NCBI GenBank assembly: GCA_023475105.1
Contig: JAMCWJ010000058.1
Location: 1-56,549 of the forward strand
Source: Nitrospirota bacterium
Lineage (GTDB): Bacteria; Nitrospirota; Thermodesulfovibrionia; Thermodesulfovibrionales; UBA9159
Direction: 5' to 3'
DNA: 56,549 nt
Shown: positions 42,959 to 51,870 of the stretch, piece by piece
Numbering within the stretch: the first letter of the stretch is position 1
Layout of the letters: each line of letters starts with the position of its first letter
Translations under genes and position numbers: made by a program
The notes under the pieces: generated by a model
Told to the model about the DNA's origin: nothing
Databases searched by the model: none
The model's input: the letters and a program-made list of their open reading frames with translations, nothing else

Positions 42959-44371
42959 TCATTGCGGAGGAGAAGTGAAGCTCTGCACGTCTATCTTGTA
43001 TTTCCGGATCAGCTCCCAGAAGGCCCGCCTGTTCTTGTGCGCCGCCCTTGCCGCCTTCGAGATGTTCCCCTGATGTTCGCGGAGGAGTTTCCTGACATAG
43101 TTTCTCTCGAACTGCGCTATGACCAGGGATTTCGCCTTCTTAAAGGATTCGAGGGGGGGTTCGTCCCTGCCCTGCGGCAAAAGGATCTCTTCCCGATGAA
43201 TCACAGAATCCGTCGAAAGGATGACGGCCCGCTCCAGGACCTTTTCGAGTTCTCTCACATTCCCCGGCCAGCCATATGACTCCAGCTTCTGCAAGGCATG
43301 AGGGGAAAGGCTACGGACGTCACGGCCGAATTCGATGGAATACTTTTCCAGGAAATGGTGCGCAAGGAGAGGGATATCTCCCCTGCGCTCCCGAAGTGAA
43401 GGCAGCGTGATCGGGAAGACATTTATGCGCGAGAACAGATCCTGACGAAATTTGCCTTCCGCCACTGCCTCTTCGAGACGATTGCCCGCTGCAGCGATAA
43501 TCCGGACCCCCTTCCGGCGCCTCTCTTCGGAACCGAACCTGCGGTATTCCTCATCAAGCACGGCTCTCAGGAGCTTCGCCTGCGCGGCAACGGAGAGACA
43601 ATCTATCTTGTCCAGAAAAACGGTGGCCCCTCCAGCCTTGCGAATGACTCCCTCGCCGCATTCCACAGCCCCGCCGACCGAAAGCTCCTCATGCCCGAAG
43701 AGTTCGTCTTCTTTCGATCCCCGGTTCATGGTCCGGCAATCCACCGGGATGAAGGGCCTGTCCGCGCGCAGGCTGAGATAATGGATCGCCCTCGCGCAGG
43801 TCCGCTTGCCCGTGCCTCTTTCCCCGGAGACCAACACCCTGGTATCGCGTTTGGCCACCACAAGGACCTTCCCCATCTCTCTCGTAAAGGAATCGCTCTC
43901 TCCGATTAATTCTCTCAACGTGATGCCCTCCTTAAGCGTCTGCACAAGTTCGTCGCGCCCGCCCAGCCGCTCAAGGGAATGCCGTAGCCTGTCGAGGATC
44001 TGAACCGTATCAAACGGGGCTGTAATCCAGTCTGCAGCTCCCTGCCCGCACAGGTCCACGGTTTCGGACGGTCTTCCTCCGCTGAATAAGACCAGGACCG
44101 CCCCGGTAAACGGCTCTCTTTCGATGGATTGAACGAACGCGGCCGCCTTCTTCATGTAGCCGGGCGGCACGGCCAGGATAAGCACATCCGGAGAGAGGCG
44201 GGAGAGCATCGTCAAAAGCCTCCCGCCGCCGATGACGGACTCACTCACTTCGAGGGACCTGAAACGGATACAGGAGGAATGATTCAACGCAGCTTCGAGT
44301 TTCTTCAGCACCGACTTCCCGAAACCCGACACCGGATCAGGATCAAGTACCAGGATTTCAGCTTCCTTCAT
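42959..44371 (-). CDS. Degenerate NtrC-type regulator without sigma-54 contact loop
   Basis: A 470-residue protein with the NtrC plan but eroded active sites. Pseudo-receiver: no Asp at the phospho site (VLILAVPPG) and Ala in place of the Lys (WITAPF). AAA+: Walker A GERGTGK is kept, but the GAFTGA loop reads ELSVGGA and Walker B reads VFLDKID with Lys for the catalytic Glu. Arg and C-terminal parts ([13 protein letters not shown]) are kept, and a Fis-like helix-turn-helix ends it (ISKAARAAHKNRRAFWELI). It should not activate sigma-54 transcription; a DNA-binding antagonist or repressor is plausible. The frame is open throughout. Start ATG at 44369-44371 after GAGGGAGGGGATGT. Confidence 0.85.
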   Translation of the reverse strand: MKEAEILVLDPDPVSGFGKSVLKKLEAALNHSSCIRFRSLEVSESVIGGGRLLTMLSRLSPDVLILAVPPGYMKKAAAFVQSIEREPFTGAVLVLFSGGRPSETVDLCGQGAADWITAPFDTVQILDRLRHSLERLGGRDELVQTLKEGITLRELIGESDSFTREMGKVLVVAKRDTRVLVSGERGTGKRTCARAIHYLSLRADRPFIPVDCRTMNRGSKEDELFGHEELSVGGAVECGEGVIRKAGGATVFLDKIDCLSVAAQAKLLRAVLDEEYRRFGSEERRRKGVRIIAAAGNRLEEAVAEGKFRQDLFSRINVFPITLPSLRERRGDIPLLAHHFLEKYSIEFGRDVRSLSPHALQKLESYGWPGNVRELEKVLERAVILSTDSVIHREEILLPQGRDEPPLESFKKAKSLVIAQFERNYVRKLLREHQGNISKAARAAHKNRRAFWELIRKYKIDVQSFTSPPQ

Positions 44372-44646
44372 ACATCCCCTCCCTCTTTGCATGGGTAAAC
44401 TCCGGGCGACACGGACCGGCAAATTTTCGCACTGCCGGCAACGTAAGGAATTATCTCAGTTCCGGGAAACGACTATCTACACATTTCTTGCTTTTTATTA
44501 CGCATTTCTTGCAGGACGTCAAAAGGGTCAAAGGCGATTCCGGTTTACCGCAAGCGGCGGCCGGCATCACGATCTCTCTACCTGCCTGACATAACCGGTG
44601 CAGCGGCTCCCTTGTTTTTTCGTTATTCCCTGTGGTAAATTACGGT

Positions 44647-45045
44647 ATGCAAAACAAAGGTAGCCGCGACAAAACAGGGAAGTCCGCCTATCGCTTCAGG
44701 GGCCGCGTCTGGGTCGACGGAAAGGAAGGAACTTTTCTGGGCTACGGAAGGGTCGTGCTCCTCGAAAGAATACGCGAGCACGGTTCGATCACGAAGGCCG
44801 CGAGATCGATGGAGATTTCCTACCGTCATGCGTGGGAACTCGTGGAGTCGATGAACAGGCAGTCGCCGAGACCTCTGGTCGAGACGTCGGCGGGGGGCAA
44901 AGGGGGCGGCGGGACGAGACTGACCGAAGAAGGCGAAAAGGCCATCAGCCTTTTCTGGAAGTTTTATGGGGACTTTCAGAAGTTCCTGGCAGACGACGAA
45001 AAGGCCCTGAGGAGAGCCTTACCGGGAATTCGATGTCTTCGATAA
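44647..45045 (+). CDS. ModE-like winged-helix regulator
   Basis: A 132-residue protein matching the N-terminal LysR-type winged helix of ModE: LGYGRVVLLERIREHGSITK, then AARSMEISYRHAWELVESMN and the wing GGGGTRLTEEGE. It lacks the C-terminal molybdate-binding Mop domains. Such short forms regulate molybdate or tungstate uptake. A GTG five codons upstream is an alternative start. It overlaps the permease gene by 13 bases. Confidence 0.85.
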   Translation: MQNKGSRDKTGKSAYRFRGRVWVDGKEGTFLGYGRVVLLERIREHGSITKAARSMEISYRHAWELVESMNRQSPRPLVETSAGGKGGGGTRLTEEGEKAISLFWKFYGDFQKFLADDEKALRRALPGIRCLR

Positions 45046-45746
45046 CAGAGAGTTTTGCACGCGCCGTCTTCCTTATTTATCACCTCGACAGGGAATTGCT
45101 CAGGATCATCATGCTTTCCCTCGAGGTTTCGGGCACTGCCCTTGTCCTCGCATCCCTTGCGGGTCTGCCCCTCGGCGCGCTCTTAGGCTTCAGAAACTTT
45201 CCTCTCAAAGGACTTTTTCTCACTGTCCTCAATACGTGCATGGGCCTGCCCCCCGTCGCTGTCGGTCTTTTCTTGTATCTTGTGCTGTCGAGGAGCGGCC
45301 CCCTCGGTTTCCTGTCTCTGCTTTACACCAATACAGCGATGATCATTGCCCAGTGGGTCCTGGCGCTGCCGATCGTCGCCTCGCTCAGTCATGCATCGAT
45401 CGTGAGCGTCGACCCCGTCATCAGACAGGCTTCGATGACCCTCGGGGCTACTCCTTTTCAGATTTCACTGACAGTAATAAGAGAGGCAAGGTATGGGATC
45501 ATGTCCGGGGTGATCGCGGCCTTCGGAAGGGTGATAGCGGAAGTGGGGGCGATACTCATCGTCGGGGGCAATATCGCGGGCTATACAAGAGTGATGACTA
45601 CGACCATCGCCCTCGAAACCGACAAGGGCAACTTTGAACTCGCCCTCGCCCTCGGGCTTATCCTTCTCGGCATCTCGCTCTCGATCAATGTTGCACTCCA
45701 TGTCGTGCAAAAGAGAGGGCTGGCCGGAGCACGCAGATGGCCCTGA
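45033..45746 (+). CDS. tupB: ABC transporter permease, tungstate/molybdate type (TupB-like)
   Basis: A 237-residue inner-membrane permease with about five to six helices and the EAA loop (QASMTLGATPFQISLTVIREA). Sequence and the neighbouring ModE-like regulator fit the TupB group rather than ModB. The gene starts inside the regulator gene. No binding-protein gene is found on either side, unlike ordinary tupABC. Tungsten or molybdenum would serve formate dehydrogenase or aldehyde oxidoreductases, consistent with the acetyl-CoA pathway. Confidence 0.75.
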   Translation: MSSITESFARAVFLIYHLDRELLRIIMLSLEVSGTALVLASLAGLPLGALLGFRNFPLKGLFLTVLNTCMGLPPVAVGLFLYLVLSRSGPLGFLSLLYTNTAMIIAQWVLALPIVASLSHASIVSVDPVIRQASMTLGATPFQISLTVIREARYGIMSGVIAAFGRVIAEVGAILIVGGNIAGYTRVMTTTIALETDKGNFELALALGLILLGISLSINVALHVVQKRGLAGARRWP

Positions 45747-46390
45747 GACTCACCGCCTCGCACATAACCAAGGGATATGACGGCAACCCGGTGCTGCGGG
45801 ACTGCACGTTCTCTTTTGCTGCGCACGGCGTCTACGTGCTGACCGGAGCGAACGGCTGCGGGAAATCGACGTTCCTGCGAATCTGCGCTCTCATTGAAGC
45901 GCCCGAAAGCGGCGACATCGATTTTTTCTCCGTCGGCGCTCCTCTCCCCAAAGACCTTGCGCTGAGGCGCAGGATAACCCTTGTCTTGCCCAGGGTCGGC
46001 GTTTTCAATACCACCGTCTTCGGGAACGTCTCCTATGGCCTGAGGATACGAGGAATCGGGGGAAGCCGGGCCCGCAAAAAGGTCTCCGATGCCCTCGAAT
46101 TTGCGGGACTGACACACAAGAAGGATCAGAACGCCCTGACGCTTTCGAGCGGAGAAACGCAGCGCCTCGGCATCGCCCGGGCGCTCGTCATAGAACCCGA
46201 AATCCTTTTCCTCGACGAGCCGACCGCATCGGTCGATCAGAAGAATACGGAGATCATCGAGGAGATCATCCTGAATATGAAAAGGGACAGGATGACGACC
46301 GTCGTCATTACCACGCATGACAGGGAACAGGCGAAACGACTCTCCGATTTCCCGCTCATCATGGACGGGGGAAAGATCTCCGCCGTCTGA
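45737..46390 (+). CDS. tupC: ABC transporter ATP-binding protein, tungstate/molybdate type (TupC-like)
   Basis: A 217-residue ATPase with Walker A GANGCGKST, signature TLSSGETQRLGIARAL, Walker B ILFLDEPTASVD and switch His in ITTHD. It overlaps the permease gene by 10 bases. No regulatory C-terminal domain. Function follows from the permease and regulator. Confidence 0.82.
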   Translation: MALRLTASHITKGYDGNPVLRDCTFSFAAHGVYVLTGANGCGKSTFLRICALIEAPESGDIDFFSVGAPLPKDLALRRRITLVLPRVGVFNTTVFGNVSYGLRIRGIGGSRARKKVSDALEFAGLTHKKDQNALTLSSGETQRLGIARALVIEPEILFLDEPTASVDQKNTEIIEEIILNMKRDRMTTVVITTHDREQAKRLSDFPLIMDGGKISAV

Positions 46391-46418
46391 ATCCTTCCCC
46401 GGTTTCAGCGAAAGACTT

Positions 46419-46904
46419 CTACCCTTGCCGAAACACTGGAAAAAGTTTGTCATAGGTGCTCAGGACATGCTCGGGTATCACCCGCACCTCGCCGAGCACC
46501 GCCATAAAATGAGTATCGCCCACCCACCGCGGGATCACGTGGAAATGGAGATGCTCTTCAAGGCCGGCCCCGGCGACCTTCCCGATGTTCAGGCCGATAT
46601 TGAAGCCTTCCGGCCTGAATACCTTCTTCAGGCAGCGCACCGAAAGCTGCGTCATCACCATAAGGTCAAGAAGCTCGTCCCCGTTCAGGTCCGTTATGGA
46701 ATGCAGGTGCCGGTAAGGCACAACCATGAGGTGGCCGTTATTGTACGGATAGAGATTCATGATGACGAAGCTCAGCGCACTCCGGTGAAGAATGAGATTG
46801 TCTCTGTCCGATTGCGCCTTCGGCTTCTCGCAGAAAATGCATTCCGGTCCCTTTTTCGAAAGAATATACTGCAGTCTCCAGGGCGCCCAGATAGGTTGCA
46901 TCAT
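46419..46904 (-). CDS. HIT-family hydrolase, Ap4A-phosphorylase type
   Basis: A 161-residue HIT protein. The zinc-associated CIFC near residues 22-25 and the catalytic triad motif HLHFHV near residue 117 are present, with WAPWR at the N-terminus typical of the mycobacterial-type Ap4A phosphorylase group. It degrades dinucleoside polyphosphates or related nucleotides. Last gene of a leftward housekeeping operon. Confidence 0.85.
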   Translation of the reverse strand: MMQPIWAPWRLQYILSKKGPECIFCEKPKAQSDRDNLILHRSALSFVIMNLYPYNNGHLMVVPYRHLHSITDLNGDELLDLMVMTQLSVRCLKKVFRPEGFNIGLNIGKVAGAGLEEHLHFHVIPRWVGDTHFMAVLGEVRVIPEHVLSTYDKLFPVFRQG

Positions 46905-46935
46905 CTTGCGATATGGCGGGACGGCTTCTTTCCCG

Positions 46936-47685
46936 TCACCCTGTCCCTTCCTTTAATCTTTCTATCACCTTTCGGGCGTCCTCCCAGACAAGCCACTTGT
47001 CTTTCGGGTTTCGCAGCAGATAGGCCGGATGGAAGGTCGGCATGAGAGGCGTGCCCCTGAATTCATAGAACCTTCCCCTCAGTTTCGAGATCGGTATCTT
47101 CGTGCCGGTCAGCGTCTGGGCCGATATCCGTCCGAGAGCGACGATGACCTTCGGCGCTATGATCTCGATCTGTCTTTCGATAAAGGGGAGACACATCCTT
47201 ATTTCGTCCTCCTCGGGGTCGCGATTCTGCGGGGGCCTGCATTTCACGATATTGCCGATATAGACGTCCTCTCTCCTGAACCCCATCTTTTCGATAAGCT
47301 TCGTGAGAAGTTTACCCGCCTCGCCGACAAAGGGTCTTGCCTGCAAATCTTCTTCCCTCCCGGGGCCTTCGCCTATGAACATCAGCTCCGCCCGGGGATT
47401 GCCTTCGCCGAAAACCATATATTTTCTGCCGTCCGACAACTTGCATCTCGCGCACTCCCCGATCTCCTCGCGCAGGGTCTTCAGGGCAGCGGCCTTTGAA
47501 GAGGGTTCCGGGATTCGGGGGTTCGGGGGCATGGGGGAAGAGGCCGCTCGTCCGCCTGAATCCGTGAATCCCCGCCCCGCCGGCCGCTTCGGCGCGATGG
47601 TCACCGGCAACCTCTCGAACCCGAGGGACCTGCAGAACTCGAGAATCGCTTTTACGTCTGCCGCCTCGTTCACCGCTCTCCCCAT
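46936..47685 (-). CDS. Family 4 uracil-DNA glycosylase
   Basis: A 249-residue enzyme that removes uracil from DNA. The N-terminal ~75 residues are a Pro/Ser-rich low-complexity extension. The core has the four [4Fe4S] cysteines (CARCKL, NIVKC, MCLPF), motif GEGPGREEDLQARPFVG and the C-terminal HPAYLLRN. The start overlaps the NAD kinase stop by 16 bases, showing coupling. Confidence 0.9.
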   Translation of the reverse strand: MGRAVNEAADVKAILEFCRSLGFERLPVTIAPKRPAGRGFTDSGGRAASSPMPPNPRIPEPSSKAAALKTLREEIGECARCKLSDGRKYMVFGEGNPRAELMFIGEGPGREEDLQARPFVGEAGKLLTKLIEKMGFRREDVYIGNIVKCRPPQNRDPEEDEIRMCLPFIERQIEIIAPKVIVALGRISAQTLTGTKIPISKLRGRFYEFRGTPLMPTFHPAYLLRNPKDKWLVWEDARKVIERLKEGTG

Positions 47686-48521
47686 TTCAGCTTCGTCCTC
47701 AACACGTTGAAGAAATTCCTCTCGCGGGGGATGAGAAGTCTCGTCCTGAACGGCGATTTTTCTATCACGATCCTATCGTCCCGCCTGAGCGAGAATCCGA
47801 CCTGGCCGTCGACGGTAAGCAGCACGTCCTCCGCCGGCGATTTGAGACAGGCCTCTATCACGACGTCGTCCGGCAGCACGATCGGCCTGTTGGTGAGCAT
47901 ATGGGGACAAATGGGGGTCAGGATCACGCATCCCGTAGTCGGGTAGAGTATCGGCCCGTCGGCGGAAAGATTGTAGGCCGTAGAACCCGTGGGAGTAGAG
48001 ACGATCAGCCCGTCCGCCCTGAAGTCTGTCACATACCTGCCGTCGACGAACGTCTCGAGTTCGATTATCCGTGCGAGTGCGCCCTTGTTGATGACGACAT
48101 CGTTCAGCGCGCTGTATTCGGCCACCCGCTCTCCGCCCCTCTGCACGCGGGCGGTGAGCATGAGCCTGTCCTCGTGAGCGCTCCGGCCCGACAGCACGAT
48201 TTCCAGGGCGTCGAAGATCGCGGTGCGGGGCACCTCGGTGATGAATCCAAGGCCGCCGAGATTCACCCCGAGAATCGGGACCTCCTTCTCGCAGGCGACC
48301 CGAGCTACGGAGAGCAAGGTGCCGTCTCCCCCGAACACGACGATGACCTCCGACAGGGAAGGTATCTCGGAACGTGGATATCCTTTCATCTCGAGAGACG
48401 GTGCGGTCTCGCTGTCGATAAAAACCTCCGCACCCCTCTCTTTGAGCCAGGGCAGCAGCTCCCTGAGTATCTCCACGGGCTCGGCCCTTCCGGCCTTACA
48501 GATTATCCCAATCCGCTTCAT
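47670..48521 (-). CDS. nadK: NAD kinase
   Basis: A 283-residue NAD kinase that makes NADP. It has VVFGGDGTLLSVAR with the catalytic GGDGT and, further on, STPTGSTAYNLSADGPI, the conserved nucleotide-binding GSTAY motif. Length is typical. It overlaps tsaE by 26 bases. Confidence 0.95.
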   Translation of the reverse strand: MKRIGIICKAGRAEPVEILRELLPWLKERGAEVFIDSETAPSLEMKGYPRSEIPSLSEVIVVFGGDGTLLSVARVACEKEVPILGVNLGGLGFITEVPRTAIFDALEIVLSGRSAHEDRLMLTARVQRGGERVAEYSALNDVVINKGALARIIELETFVDGRYVTDFRADGLIVSTPTGSTAYNLSADGPILYPTTGCVILTPICPHMLTNRPIVLPDDVVIEACLKSPAEDVLLTVDGQVGFSLRRDDRIVIEKSPFRTRLLIPRERNFFNVLRTKLKWGER

Positions 48522-48945
48522 CGATTCCCCTGATCGTGATCTCTCTTGTCTCGTCGTCCACCGAGATGAAAGTCACCTCGATGCATTCGTCGACCTTTCC
48601 GATTCTCTCGGCCCATTCAATAACGGAAATCCCGCCCCTACCAATATACTCTTCCAGGCCGATCGAATCAAGGTCGCGTGCGTCTTTCACCCTGTACAGA
48701 TCGATATGGTTGAACGGCACCTCGGCATCGTCGCGGGTCCCCCGGTATTCGGCGATCATCGTGAAGCTTGCGCTTGCAACCTCCCTGTCGGGGATGTTGA
48801 ACGCGGATGCAATTCCTTTCACGAACGTCGTCTTGCCGGAGCCCAGTTCACCGAACAGGCAGACCGTATCGCCTATCCTGAGGTGTCGCCCGAGAAGGGC
48901 GCCGTACCGGAACGTTTCTTCAGGTCCCCTACTCAGGAATCTCAC
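48496..48945 (-). CDS. tsaE: tRNA threonylcarbamoyladenosine biosynthesis ATPase
   Basis: A 149-residue P-loop protein with Walker A GELGSGKTTF, the family motif SASFTMIAEYRG (usual SPTF..) and HIDLYRV. TsaE acts with TsaB and TsaD in t6A modification of ANN-decoding tRNAs. The T/A change in SPTFT (here SASFT) is minor. It overlaps the CBS gene by 17 bases. Confidence 0.92.
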   Translation of the reverse strand: MRFLSRGPEETFRYGALLGRHLRIGDTVCLFGELGSGKTTFVKGIASAFNIPDREVASASFTMIAEYRGTRDDAEVPFNHIDLYRVKDARDLDSIGLEEYIGRGGISVIEWAERIGKVDECIEVTFISVDDETREITIRGIDEADWDNL

Positions 48946-49387
48946 CTGCGATTCCCCTCAGCAGGTCCTTCTTGCCGATGATGCCTACTATTCTCCCCTC
49001 TTTTACGACGGGAAGGAGATGAATCCTTTTCTCGTTCATAACCGTCGCGATTTTATCGACTGGGTCATCCTCGCCGACGGTCACCACGTCTTTGGTGCAG
49101 ATCTCTCCCACGGTTGAAGCGGCCATTTTCCTTATCTCCGTCTCGAGCTTGCTCGTGCCGAGCGGTATATACGCGTCAAACAGCCTCAGGATTGTCGGAA
49201 TGTGAAGTCTCGTGTTTTTGCTGATGAGGTCGTTTTCCGTAATTATCCCGAAAAGCCTTCCTTCCGCATCGACAACAGGCGCACCGCTTATCTCTTTTTC
49301 GATAAACATCCTCCCCAGTTCCTCCACTGTCGTATCCGGAGATACGGTGACGACCTGCCTTTCCATGATGTCTTTTGCCTTGAGCAT
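48929..49387 (-). CDS. CBS-domain-pair protein
   Basis: A 152-residue protein made of two CBS domains: KAKDIMERQVVTVSPDTTVE .. LFGIITENDLISK and ICTKDVVTVGEDDPVDKIAT .. IVGIIGKKDLLRG. Such stand-alone pairs bind AMP, ATP or S-adenosylmethionine and sense energy state. First gene of the leftward operon to HIT. An ATTATA-type -10 lies upstream near 49425-49430. Confidence 0.9.
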   Translation of the reverse strand: MLKAKDIMERQVVTVSPDTTVEELGRMFIEKEISGAPVVDAEGRLFGIITENDLISKNTRLHIPTILRLFDAYIPLGTSKLETEIRKMAASTVGEICTKDVVTVGEDDPVDKIATVMNEKRIHLLPVVKEGRIVGIIGKKDLLRGIAGEIPE

Positions 49388-49569
49388 AGCAACTCCTTTG
49401 GATCGTGATGTGAGTGTCCCACGGGTATTATAGAAAACCCTGATACATCATACAACAAACAGAACACCGCGGGACAGGCGGAAATGGGAGTTTGCCGCCA
49501 AAGCGTATCGCGATCTCTGCCGTCCTCCCTGCGCGGGCCTTTGAGGAAAACAGCGGAACCTCATCCCCC

Positions 49570-50274
49570 TCATACGATCCCTATAAACCCTCCCTGTCTG
49601 CCCGTCGGACCCCCGGCAAATCTGTAGGAATAGTACTTGCCGGGAAGGCAGAAGGTGCAGTCCTCCGTCATCCATATGTTCCGGGGCAAAACCCCTCCGG
49701 AGAGGGCCTGAAGACGGTTCGCCCTGGGCAGGTCGAGATAGTATTTTTCGCCCTTCTTTACAGAATAGTCGCCCTCTCCCGTCATCTTCCTCACCGCTTC
49801 CACCACCTCGTATCCCACCTCGTAACTGCACCACCGTATGGCCGGACCGATCGCGATCTGAATGTCGGAGGGCGATGAAGAGAATCTCCTGATCATCTCC
49901 CGCACTGTCTTCCTTACAATCCCTGCCGCGGTTCCCCTCCATCCCGCATGAGCTACTCCTGCCACCTGTCTTTTCCGGTCGTACAGCAAGACGGGCACGC
50001 AGTCGGCAGACTGAACGCCGAGCAGCATCCCCTTTCTGTCGGTAATGACGGCGTCGCCGACCTCCGGCCCTGCGGAGTCGAGCAGGAGAACCTTATCCGT
50101 GTGCTTCTGAACAGGAAGATAAATCCGGTCTTTTGCTACCGAAGCGATCCGCGCGATCTTCGACAAAGCGATCCCCGGAGCCCTTCCGGTAAAAAAAGCC
50201 TTGACCCTGGTGCCGAAGATTTCAGGAACGATAATCGTTTCGGCATTCTCGCGAGGCACCCCTTCCTTCTTCAT
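49570..50274 (-). CDS. pgeF: PgeF/LACC1-family purine nucleoside phosphorylase-like protein
   Basis: A 234-residue protein of the former laccase-domain (YfiH) family. The zinc site residues are present: His in PVQKHTD, Cys in QSADCVPVLL and His in AHAGWRGT. Members act on purine nucleosides and edit peptidoglycan precursors. The start overlaps the stop of the NnrD/E gene by 4 bases. Confidence 0.9.
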   Translation of the reverse strand: MKKEGVPRENAETIIVPEIFGTRVKAFFTGRAPGIALSKIARIASVAKDRIYLPVQKHTDKVLLLDSAGPEVGDAVITDRKGMLLGVQSADCVPVLLYDRKRQVAGVAHAGWRGTAAGIVRKTVREMIRRFSSSPSDIQIAIGPAIRWCSYEVGYEVVEAVRKMTGEGDYSVKKGEKYYLDLPRANRLQALSGGVLPRNIWMTEDCTFCLPGKYYSYRFAGGPTGRQGGFIGIV

Positions 50275-51827
50275 GCCTCAGTCATCGCCCTGAACGCAGC
50301 CGGGAGGGCAGAGATAAGGTCCGACGCCACAAGAGAAGCCGTCCCTGTTTCTCCGGCAGCGAGATCGCCCGCCAATCCGTGCAGGTAAGGACCAAGCTTC
50401 GCTGCATCGAGAGGGTTGAGGCCTTGTGCAAGAAGGGCTCCGATGATGCCGGTGAGGACGTCCCCCGCCCCTGCAGTGGCCATCCCCGGGTTCCCGGTCG
50501 AATTCAGGAAAGCCCTTCCCGAGGGTTCCGCGATCACAGTCGGCACACCTTTCAGGATGAGATACGTCCCCGTTTCCTTCGAAAACTTCACTGCGGTGTC
50601 GATCCTGTCCCTTTCTATACCGGGCACATCCTTCCGTCCCTGAAGAAGCCTCGCCATCTCACCCGGATGAGGCGTGAGGATGAGCGGCGCATGCGCCTTT
50701 CTGAGGATGCCCTTTACGCCGCGGCCGCGGGCGCCCGCCTCTGCAAGGGAATTGAGGCCGTCCGCATCGATCACCAGCGGCGCCCTCGAGGACCGCACAA
50801 GCTCTTCGATCAGTCTCCGGGTGTCTTCGTTCACTCCGATCCCGGGACCGATACACAACACATCTGCGCCGTCCGCCAGGAAATTGAGGATCCGCCCTGT
50901 CGCCTTTGACGAAAGAGACCCGTCTCCCGTATCTGGCAGAGGAAGCGTCATCTCCTCGGTCACCCTGCCCTGAAGGGCCTCCACGAGCGATTCAGGCGCC
51001 CCGATCGTCACAAGCCCTGCGCCTGTCCGCATGGAGGCCCCTGCGCTCATGAACGCGGCGCCGGTTTTTCCCCTTGAACCCGCCACGACCAGGACATGTC
51101 CGTAGTTCCCCTTGTGGGAATATACAGGCCTTTCAGGTACGAGCCGCGACAACGGACCTCTCTCAAGAGATTCCGTCTTCAGTCTGTCGGAGGCGAGGAG
51201 GACCTCCGGAAACCCAATATCCTCGACGAAAAGCCGCCCTGCATGCGCAGCGCCAGGGTAGAGAAGATGCCCCCTTTTCGGCAAACCGAACGTGACCGTA
51301 TACGCCGCGTTCACGGCTGCACCCATCACCTGCCCCGTATCCGAGGAGATGCCGGAAGGGATATCGACACTCACAACAGGCGACTCGAAACCATCAAGAA
51401 CGCGGATCGCCTTCGCTGCCGGGCCATCGATATTCCTGCTAAGGCCCGTGCCGAACAGCGCATCCAGGACCAGAGCGCCGTGCAAGTCCTTCTCGTTGAT
51501 CCCGGCCCTGAACTCCACAGGGACACCCAGCCGTTTCGCAATCTTCAGCTCGAAAAGACAGTCGGGGCTCAATTCCTTTTCCCCTGCAAGAAAGAGTATG
51601 CGCACATGCCATCCGGCATTGAACAACTCTCTTGCCGCAACGATGCCGTCCCCGCCGTTGTTTCCCCGGCCGGCAAGGACAATCGTCTTTTTCCTGCCGA
51701 AAAGCTCTTTCACTCTGCCCGCCACGCTCAGGCCGGCCCTCTCCATGAGGACCCGACCGGGGATCCCGAATTGCCGGATCGTCTTTCTGTCTATCTCCTG
51801 CATCTCCTGCGCTGTAACGACTTTCAT
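50271..51827 (-). CDS. nnr: Bifunctional NAD(P)H-hydrate repair enzyme
   Basis: A 518-residue fusion. Residues ~1-215 are the NAD(P)HX epimerase (GRGNNGGDGIVAAR, VSVDIPSGISSDTG). Residues ~225-515 are the ADP-dependent NAD(P)HX dehydratase, with LTPHPGEMARLL and the nucleotide site GNPGMATAGAGDVLTG. It repairs hydrated nicotinamide cofactors. Full length and intact; operon with the phosphorylase gene. Confidence 0.95.
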   Translation of the reverse strand: MKVVTAQEMQEIDRKTIRQFGIPGRVLMERAGLSVAGRVKELFGRKKTIVLAGRGNNGGDGIVAARELFNAGWHVRILFLAGEKELSPDCLFELKIAKRLGVPVEFRAGINEKDLHGALVLDALFGTGLSRNIDGPAAKAIRVLDGFESPVVSVDIPSGISSDTGQVMGAAVNAAYTVTFGLPKRGHLLYPGAAHAGRLFVEDIGFPEVLLASDRLKTESLERGPLSRLVPERPVYSHKGNYGHVLVVAGSRGKTGAAFMSAGASMRTGAGLVTIGAPESLVEALQGRVTEEMTLPLPDTGDGSLSSKATGRILNFLADGADVLCIGPGIGVNEDTRRLIEELVRSSRAPLVIDADGLNSLAEAGARGRGVKGILRKAHAPLILTPHPGEMARLLQGRKDVPGIERDRIDTAVKFSKETGTYLILKGVPTVIAEPSGRAFLNSTGNPGMATAGAGDVLTGIIGALLAQGLNPLDAAKLGPYLHGLAGDLAAGETGTASLVASDLISALPAAFRAMTEA

Positions 51828-51870
51828 AAGATGACCTCCACAAAAAACTCCTCCGCCTCAAAGTGGTCTC

